NCBI GenBank assembly: GCA_964449275.1 | Contig: CAYVAM010000177.1 | Location: forward strand, 1 to 9,201 | From: JAUVZF01 sp964449275 | GTDB lineage: Bacteria > Planctomycetota > Phycisphaerae > FEN-1346 | DNA length: 9,201 nucleotides | Reading direction: 5' to 3' | Shown here: one piece after another, positions 4,734-9,201 of the stretch | Numbering within the stretch: position 1 is the stretch's first letter | Layout of the letters: each line of letters starts with the position of its first letter | The notes under the pieces: model-generated | Told to the model about the DNA's origin: nothing | The model's database searches: none | What the model saw: only the letters and a program-made list of their open reading frames with translations | Position numbers and translations under genes: made by a program

Positions 4734-4822
4734 GCCCCGGCGGGTGCGTTTCGGAATCGCCGGGGCACTGACTGCAAGGAGCCAGTGGCACCCGGCGCGG
4801 TGGGTGCGGAGACCCACCGCGC
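4734..4822. repeat. Cluster of three consecutive hairpins in the gap between the two operons
   Basis: The 236-nt gap (4643-4878) has no gene. It holds GCCCCGGCG/CGCCGGGGC (4734-4742 with 4758-4766, 9 bp, 15-nt loop). Next is CACTG..CAGTG (4766-4787, 8 bp with one G.T pair on the minus strand, 6-nt loop). Last is GCGCGGTGGGT/ACCCACCGCGC (4795-4805 with 4812-4822, perfect 11 bp, 6-nt loop). All lie between the lactonase stop (4879) and the feo promoter. Downstream of each on the minus strand there is no U-tract, so they are not canonical terminators; they look like REP-type elements that may protect the mRNA end or insulate the feo promoter. Confidence 0.65.
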
Positions 4823-4878
4823 AAAAGACTGACATGGTGCGTTGTAGTATCAGCCCCCGGCGCCGAGCGTCGGCGTCA

Positions 4879-5772
4879 TTACCCCGCACCGGCGACCAGC
4901 ATGTGCAGCCCGTACAGCCCCTTGCTGGCCGTGATGAACAGCGTCTTGAGGTCCTTGCTGCCGAAACACACGTTCGCCGTCCAGCGTTCGGGAACCTCGA
5001 TGTGCTCGATCTTTTTGCCGCTCGGGTCGAAGACCGTGACGCCGCGACCCGTGAGGTACACGTTTCCCCGGGCATCCATCGTCATCCCGTCGGAGCCCAT
5101 TTCGCAGAAGCGTTTGCGGTCCGAGAGCGTGCCGTCTTGGTGGATGCGATAGACGTACGTCTTCTTGTCGCGGATGTCGGCCACATACAGCCGCTTGCCG
5201 TCGGGCGTGCCGATGATGCCGTTCGGCTGCACGAGGTCGGCGGCCACGCGGGTCAGGGCCTTGCGGTCGGGCGAGAGGTAGTACACGCACTGGCCGTTCT
5301 GCTCCATCGGCCCGCGCTTCCAGTACGGGCGCTTGTAGAACGGGTCGGTGAAGTAGATTCCGCCGGCGGGCCGGACCCACAGGTCGTTGGGACCGTTCAG
5401 GAGTTTACCCTTGTAGTCCTTGATCAGGACAGTCGCCTTCCCCGACGGATCGATGGACCAGAGTTGGTTCTTCTCGTCGGCGCAGGCCAGCAGGTTGCCG
5501 GTGCGGTCGAAGTACAGTCCGTTCGACCGCCCGCACGGTTGAAGGAAGGTCGAGAGTTTGCCGCCCACGCTCCATTTCAGAATGCGGTCGTTGGGCTGAT
5601 CGGTGAAGAAGACGTTGCCCTCGGCATCGACGGCCGGTCCCTCGGTGAACTTGAACCCGTCCGCCAGTTTCTCCACCTTGGCCCCCGGTGCGATGATGCC
5701 CTCGGCTGCGGCGCATCGCGCCAAGCCGAAGGCGACTAACAGCGCCACAATTCCCGCAGTCACCTCTCTCAT
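4879..5772 (-). CDS. Exported SMP-30/gluconolactonase-family sugar lactonase
   Basis: The product (297 aa) belongs to the SMP-30/gluconolactonase/LRE family, six-bladed beta-propellers that hydrolyse sugar lactones with one divalent metal ion. All four metal ligands of the family can be placed: Glu44 (FTEGP), Asn129 (NGPNDLW), Asn184 (VQPNGI) and Asp228 (GSDGMTMD). Repeated 'G..yfTD' and 'DG..lyvaD' strands mark the blades. Residues 1-23 are a Sec signal peptide (GIVALLVAFGLARCAAA), so it acts in the periplasm or outside; Cys20 follows LAR and is a poor lipobox. ATG 5772 has GGGGAG about 5 nt upstream. It is the last gene of the GH62-GH5 operon, 37 nt after the GH5 stop. The substrate is not determined: an aldonolactone such as arabinono-, xylono- or gluconolactone would fit the neighbours, but this is inference. 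Confidence 0.9.
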   Translation of the reverse strand: MREVTAGIVALLVAFGLARCAAAEGIIAPGAKVEKLADGFKFTEGPAVDAEGNVFFTDQPNDRILKWSVGGKLSTFLQPCGRSNGLYFDRTGNLLACADEKNQLWSIDPSGKATVLIKDYKGKLLNGPNDLWVRPAGGIYFTDPFYKRPYWKRGPMEQNGQCVYYLSPDRKALTRVAADLVQPNGIIGTPDGKRLYVADIRDKKTYVYRIHQDGTLSDRKRFCEMGSDGMTMDARGNVYLTGRGVTVFDPSGKKIEHIEVPERWTANVCFGSKDLKTLFITASKGLYGLHMLVAGAG

Positions 5773-5809
5773 CGGTCTCCCCTTGCCTTGAACAGACTCT
5801 TGAACGCGG

Positions 5810-7057
5810 CTACGGCTTCATCGTCTTTGTCTTCTTCTGAAACAGTTCGAGCCAGCCGAGCACCATTGCATCGCGGATGGTGCCCGCCGCGCGGCACTCT
5901 TCGGGCGTCTTGCCCCAGTAGAAGCCGATCCAACCCGACGCCACCTCGCGCGAGCGGTCGAGGAACTGCTCGAGTTCTGCCGGACCGCACTTCAAGGGGA
6001 ACGTCTCCTCAATGACGACCGGCTTGCCGACGGCGAATCCGCGCAGCGTCTCCATCGCCTCGTCCACGCGCCCCTTCTCCGGATACAGGTGGACGCTGAT
6101 GAAGTCCAGTTCATTCGCGATTCTCTCCGGCACGAACCCGGAACTCAGACCGGGGCGGTCGAGGCTCCACGGCACAAGGCCGACCGTGACGAGGTGGCCG
6201 CGATCGTGTTGTCGAATGGCAGCAGTCAGGCGGCGAATCCACGCCAACGCAACAGCCGGCCGCTCGCGATCTCCTGTCTCCAGGGCGATGAACTGGACGA
6301 AGTGCTTCCCCGCAAAAGCCCCGGCCAGCCAGTCGTCGCGCTTTCCACGACCACCCGGAACGACCGGCTCGTTCATCAGGTCGTAGCAGAAGACGGCCGG
6401 ACTGTGTGCACACCGACGGGCAACCGCTTCCCAGAAACGCGCCTGCACGTCCCAGCGGTCGCTCTCGGCCAGGCGGTCGTACCAAGGGGGGACGTCCTTC
6501 TTGTGGTAGCAGCCCAGGCCCGTCAGGTCGAGATACAGGTTCACCCGCTCGGCCAGGGCGAGGAGGCGGCTCAACTGGCTGAGGGAGCGTGCGTTGCTCT
6601 TGTCGGGACCCTCCATGAACCGGCCGAGTTGCAGGTGGATCCGGACCACGTTGGCGCCCAACTGCTTCATTTCGCGGAAGTCCTCTTCGATCCGTTGCCA
6701 CTCGCCGTCCCAATAATCCTCGACCAGGCGGCCGCCGTCGTCGTGGTCGTAGTTGAAACCCCACGGCACAAACGTTCTGCCGGACGGTTCCAGGACGAAC
6801 GAGCGGCCGTCCGCGGCGACGCGTACCCGCTCCATCTCGCCGGACGGAGCAGACTGCCGGGCGTTGCAGCCGGGGACGAAAAGAACGAGGACCGTTACGG
6901 CCCCCAGGCATGCGACGGTCCGGCCTTTCTTCAAGCGTGCCGTATGGCATGCCGGCGCACGCGCCGGCCCGCGGGTACCGTGCGACGGGGGTCGAATCAC
7001 GTTTTCGCGCCTCTCTGGTGCTCGTCCGGGAACACCTTGATCATCCTGCGTCGCCAT
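5810..7057 (-). CDS. GH5-like glycoside hydrolase, probable lipoprotein
   Basis: The product (415 aa from ATG 7057) resembles cellulase-superfamily (GH5, clan A) beta-glycanases with a TIM barrel. Visible motifs are FVPWGFNY at the barrel start, REMKQLGANVVRIHL (beta-2 Arg), YDLMNEP with acid/base Glu230, SVHLYP with His323, and KPVVIEETF with the nucleophile probably Glu351. A hydrophobic stretch, ACLGAVTVLVLFVPGC, ends in a lipobox-like VPGC at Cys64, so it is probably membrane-anchored. The start is unsure. ATG 7057 overlaps the GH62 stop (TGATG) but gives about 40 residues before the hydrophobic core. GTG 7000 has AGAGAGG 9 nt upstream. TTG 6934 would give a normal lipoprotein signal but lacks a Shine-Dalgarno. 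Activity on mannan, xylan or glucan cannot be decided; the GH62 neighbour favours hemicellulose. Confidence 0.82.
   Translation of the reverse strand: MATQDDQGVPGRAPERRENVIRPPSHGTRGPARAPACHTARLKKGRTVACLGAVTVLVLFVPGCNARQSAPSGEMERVRVAADGRSFVLEPSGRTFVPWGFNYDHDDGGRLVEDYWDGEWQRIEEDFREMKQLGANVVRIHLQLGRFMEGPDKSNARSLSQLSRLLALAERVNLYLDLTGLGCYHKKDVPPWYDRLAESDRWDVQARFWEAVARRCAHSPAVFCYDLMNEPVVPGGRGKRDDWLAGAFAGKHFVQFIALETGDRERPAVALAWIRRLTAAIRQHDRGHLVTVGLVPWSLDRPGLSSGFVPERIANELDFISVHLYPEKGRVDEAMETLRGFAVGKPVVIEETFPLKCGPAELEQFLDRSREVASGWIGFYWGKTPEECRAAGTIRDAMVLGWLELFQKKTKTMKP
6951..6968. repeat. 18-bp GC palindrome in the 5' part of the GH5-like gene
   Basis: GCCGGCGC-AC-GCGCCGGC is an 8+8 bp inverted repeat lying between the possible starts GTG 7000 and TTG 6934. 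If the true start is downstream, it would be a leader hairpin between the GH62 and GH5 genes that could lower or separate their expression. If the start is 7057 or 7000, it encodes part of an unusual Ala/Pro/Arg-rich N-terminus. Confidence 0.4.
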
Positions 7058-8106
7058 CACTCGCGCGGCACAGACCTCAAGATTCCCAGCCTCCAGGGGA
7101 TGTCGCCGTACTTCTTGCCGGCCCTGGCCTTCTGCGTGACGCCCTGGAAGAGGAACCGCACGTTCGCCGGATCGACGGTGAGCGTCTCGTCGAAGCCGTC
7201 GCGCAGCAGTTCGCCGTGACTGATGTTATCGGCCCACGGGGGGTCAGGCTGCCGGACGTTCGCCGCGCCCGCGAACGGCTTCTGCTCGGTATCAGCAAGC
7301 GGCCGCCACGCACCGTCCAGACGGTCGGCCGTGTAGGCCTTGTAGTAGCGGCGTCCGCCCCTGCCCTGGGCCTCGACGACGGCCAGGTAGTCGTCGCGGC
7401 CTTTGAGCCGGTAGATGTGCGCGGCCTCGAAGATGTCGGCCTTCAGGGCGAGTTCGCAGTGGTCGAAACCTTCGGGGAACTTCTCGATGGGCGTCCACAT
7501 CCGCCACAGGCGCCCGTCGAGCGACGTGAAGAACAGGTACACCCGCCGCCGGTCGCAGATGACCCAGAAATCGATCCAGCGACGGACGCCCTTCGGGTTA
7601 ACCTTCGGAAAGAACCACACCCCGGGCGACCACGACGTCGGGTCGGCCAGCGTCTCGGTCGTCGAGTACGTCGGCTGAAGGCCCGGCACCCGGTTCGGGT
7701 CGGCCGACTGGTACACGAGATACCACTTTTGGTGCGGTCGAAAGTAGAAAACCTGCGGAGCGCAAAAGTAGCCGTCGCGGCAGCGGAGGATGCTTCGCGG
7801 CGCCTTGGCGGCGTCCTCCCATTTGGCGAACGAGACGTACTCGATTTGGTGCGTGCGCGGGCGTCCGCGGATGGTCATGAAGACGTGCCACTTGCCCTCG
7901 GCAAAGACCACGCTCGGGTCCTTGACCGAGACACATTCGCCTTCGGCCGGCTGAACCGGCGAAATGAGCGGTGCCGACAGCCGCCACGAGAACGGCGCCT
8001 TCAGGTCACCGGCAACGGCAGTTCCTCCAAGCAAGCCGGCCGCAACCGCAGCCGCAACGACGCGCGCCGTCTCGGTCACCCGTCCCCGAAAGACGCGCTG
8101 AGCCAT
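7057..8106 (-). CDS. Secreted GH62 alpha-L-arabinofuranosidase
   Basis: GH62 enzymes release L-arabinose side chains from arabinoxylan. The product is 349 aa. Residues 1-33 form a signal peptide (VVAAAVAAGLLGGTAVAG), followed directly by a single five-bladed beta-propeller with no carbohydrate-binding module. Family sequences run its full length: FSWRLSAPLISP, KDPSVVFAEGKWHVF, APQVFYFRPHQKWYLVYQ, PTYSTT, WIDFWVICDRRRVYLFF, RRYYKAYTADRLDGAW, PFAGAANV, NISHGE and IPWRLGIL. The catalytic set is complete: base Asp63 (KDPS), pKa-modulating Asp179 (WIDFW) and acid Glu299 (SHGE). ATG 8106 has GGAG 8 nt upstream; a longer in-frame start at 8178 is rejected because it would bury the signal peptide. 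It is the first gene of the GH62-GH5-lactonase operon, and its stop overlaps the next ATG (TGATG). GH62 was characterised mainly in fungi and actinobacteria, so this context is uncommon. Confidence 0.95.
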   Translation of the reverse strand: MAQRVFRGRVTETARVVAAAVAAGLLGGTAVAGDLKAPFSWRLSAPLISPVQPAEGECVSVKDPSVVFAEGKWHVFMTIRGRPRTHQIEYVSFAKWEDAAKAPRSILRCRDGYFCAPQVFYFRPHQKWYLVYQSADPNRVPGLQPTYSTTETLADPTSWSPGVWFFPKVNPKGVRRWIDFWVICDRRRVYLFFTSLDGRLWRMWTPIEKFPEGFDHCELALKADIFEAAHIYRLKGRDDYLAVVEAQGRGGRRYYKAYTADRLDGAWRPLADTEQKPFAGAANVRQPDPPWADNISHGELLRDGFDETLTVDPANVRFLFQGVTQKARAGKKYGDIPWRLGILRSVPRE

Positions 8107-8420
8107 AATCGTTTCTCCGTGCGAGGTTGCGGCGTGATTCTCGCGCGCCGGCGGTCTGTCTCGCCAACGTTTTTTCACGGCCTCATTGCCGGCACCGGCA
8201 GCCGAAGGCGCGACCGTGGGCGGTGGCTTATCTCTGGTCCGGCGACCCGCGGCGGATGACCGCGTGGGCCCGCACGCGGGGCTCGTCCGTTTATGCCAAT
8301 GGAAACCCGCAGGGGTAGCCGCATCAACACTCGAAAGATTCCCGGAACTTCGCCACCCAAGCCGTGTCTAATGGGATAATAGGGCTGGTGACCATCTCCT
8401 GGTTGGTGGGGGGAAGAATC
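8107..8420. other. Divergent intergenic region with two inverted repeats
   Basis: This 314-nt region separates the GH62 operon (minus) from the SNase-like gene (plus), so it must carry both promoters. It contains CCGCGTG-n6-CACGCGG (8260-8279, perfect 7+7 bp) and TGCCGG-CA-CCGGCA (8187-8200, perfect 6+6 bp). A GATAAT sequence around 8372-8377 on the plus strand could be a -10 for the SNase-like gene, but no good -35 is at the right distance. No convincing sigma70 promoter is visible for GH62, which suggests an activator-dependent or ECF-type promoter. No supported ORF lies here. Confidence 0.45.
8260..8279. promoter_or_regulatory. 20-bp inverted repeat, operator candidate
   Basis: CCGCGTG-GGCCCG-CACGCGG sits about 150 bp from each divergent start codon, a position suited to a transcription factor controlling one or both genes. 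No regulator for the polysaccharide operon is encoded in the window, so the binding protein is unknown. In DNA this GC-rich a chance occurrence is possible. Confidence 0.4.
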
Positions 8421-9201
8421 ATGCTGATCGAAACGGGCCTGCACCTCACAGAGCGTCTCGTTTCACGGACAACACGTGCCATGCCGTCGCTGGCGGCGGT
8501 ACTGCTCGGCGCGCTCTGGACTGCCGCCTCACAAGGCGCGGAACCCGGCACCGGACCGCCGCCTCCTGCCGCGCCCGCGTTCTTCACGGTCTCCATCGGC
8601 CGGTTGCGAAACATCCAGGCCGACTCGTTCGAGTTCCAGCGTGACGACCAGAAACGTGTCCGCGTGCGGCTGGCCGGGGCCGACTGTTCGAAGATGCCGG
8701 ATCGAGTCCGCGGAATCAGCGAGAGCATCATTCGCAACCTGCTGGAAAGCAAACCCGTGTGGGTCTTCCCGTGCGGCCGGCCGAAAGACCGAACCGACGA
8801 GGTGTGGGCGCACGTCTGGACCAAGAAGGGCTGGCTCGCGGAGGTCCTGATTCGGGCCGGCTATGTCGTGCGCCGGACCGATCTGGACGCTGCGTCTCTC
8901 GATGCGCCCGACGCCGCCGGCATGACGAACAAGGGACCGCCGCCGGGCGCACCGGCGTTCGCGGCGGCCTCGTGCAAACCGGTGGACGGGGAAACGTACG
9001 AAGTGGATCGTGGCGGCACCACCGTCAACGTTCGCCTCTTCGACGTGACGTGCGCGGACGCCGGCACACCGACCGCCGCCGTCGGCGCCGCACAGAAGTG
9101 CCTCGGCGACGGGCCGGTCTGGATCTTTCCGTGCGGTCCCCAGAAACGGGGAGCGGACCTGCGCGGGCGGATCTGGACGGCCGGCGGATGGATCTCGGCG
9201 G
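8421..9201 (+). CDS. Secreted protein with tandem degenerate SNase-like domains, C-terminus outside window
   Basis: 260 codons are open to the window end. ATG 8421 follows GGTGGGGGGAAG. An alternative ATG at 8481 gives a tidier signal peptide (MPSLAAVLLGALWTAASQGA) but has no Shine-Dalgarno. After a Pro-rich linker come two units about 120 residues apart with the order of a thermonuclease (SNase) fold. Unit 1 has ADSFEF (67-72), VRVRLAGADC (80-89), KPVWVFPCG (111-119) and AGYVVRR (146-152). Unit 2 has DGETYEV (189-195), VNVRLFDVTC (202-211) and GPVWIFPCG (231-239). Compared with staphylococcal nuclease, the Arg35 position is kept in both. Glu43 becomes Lys91 in unit 1 and Asp213 in unit 2, and Arg87 appears lost in unit 1. 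Catalysis is therefore doubtful and a binding role likely. The assignment rests on the motif pattern only. Confidence 0.75.
   Translation, partial: MLIETGLHLTERLVSRTTRAMPSLAAVLLGALWTAASQGAEPGTGPPPPAAPAFFTVSIGRLRNIQADSFEFQRDDQKRVRVRLAGADCSKMPDRVRGISESIIRNLLESKPVWVFPCGRPKDRTDEVWAHVWTKKGWLAEVLIRAGYVVRRTDLDAASLDAPDAAGMTNKGPPPGAPAFAAASCKPVDGETYEVDRGGTTVNVRLFDVTCADAGTPTAAVGAAQKCLGDGPVWIFPCGPQKRGADLRGRIWTAGGWISA

Noticed and set aside
4795..4826. Intrinsic terminator for the lactonase operon
   Set aside because: The 11-bp hairpin is strong, but on the minus strand the T-run precedes it rather than follows it, so it is not a canonical terminator.
6910..8259. Plus-strand ORF of 449 codons opposite GH62 and the GH5 start
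   Set aside because: Antisense shadow of a convincing GH62 gene; no recognisable domains or start signals.
8476..8850. Plus-strand ORF of 124 codons, Arg/Ser-rich
   Set aside because: It is an out-of-frame reading of the SNase-like gene, which has the better start, signal peptide and repeated motifs.
1..9201. CRISPR array, tRNA, rRNA, integrase or transposase
   Set aside because: No regularly spaced repeats, no cloverleaf or rRNA-like sequence, and no mobile-element protein motifs were seen on either strand.

Overview
The window looks like a high-GC bacterial chromosome segment. Planctomycetota is my best guess: secreted polysaccharide-degrading enzymes, an exported SMP-30 protein, repeated degenerate SNase-like domains, and palindromic intergenic repeats built on a GGGTGGCACGGC-type core. 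This placement is inference from gene content and style, not from a marker gene. Nine of the ten genes lie on the minus strand, and each end of the window cuts one gene.

Positions 1-217 (minus) hold the start of a secreted protein whose remainder lies outside the window. Positions 517-4642 (minus) form a ferrous-iron uptake locus. In transcription order it has a DtxR/MntR-type regulator (4552-4151), FeoA (4151-3840), FeoB (3843-1726) and a 53-residue cysteine-rich FeoB-associated membrane peptide (1723-1562). These four are chained by 1-nt and 4-nt overlaps and a 2-nt gap. After a palindromic repeat cluster comes a separately promoted second DtxR-family regulator fused to a FeoA (SH3-like) domain (1242-517). 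Both regulator genes have near-consensus sigma70 promoters (TTGACA, 17 nt, TATGAT or TAAAGT) starting with the same 10-mer TTGACAAGTT. Each promoter contains an inverted repeat, which suggests metal-dependent autoregulation and possibly cross-regulation.

Positions 4643-4878 are intergenic with three consecutive hairpins. Positions 4879-8106 (minus) form a plant-polysaccharide operon. In order it has a GH62 alpha-L-arabinofuranosidase (8106-7057), a GH5-like lipoprotein (7057-5810) and an exported SMP-30/gluconolactonase-like lactonase (5772-4879). GH62 would strip arabinose from arabinoxylan, the GH5-like enzyme would act on the backbone or on oligosaccharides, and the lactonase may hydrolyse sugar lactones outside the cytoplasm.

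Positions 8107-8420 are a divergent intergenic region with two inverted repeats. From 8421 (plus) a secreted protein with two tandem degenerate SNase-like domains runs off the window end.

I saw no tRNA, rRNA, CRISPR array, transposase or integrase. The points most worth following are the paired regulators with mixed MntR/DtxR metal ligands, the Cys/His motif linking DtxR to FeoA, and the C8 tract at the feoA/feoB overlap, where a -1 slip would create a FeoA-FeoB fusion.
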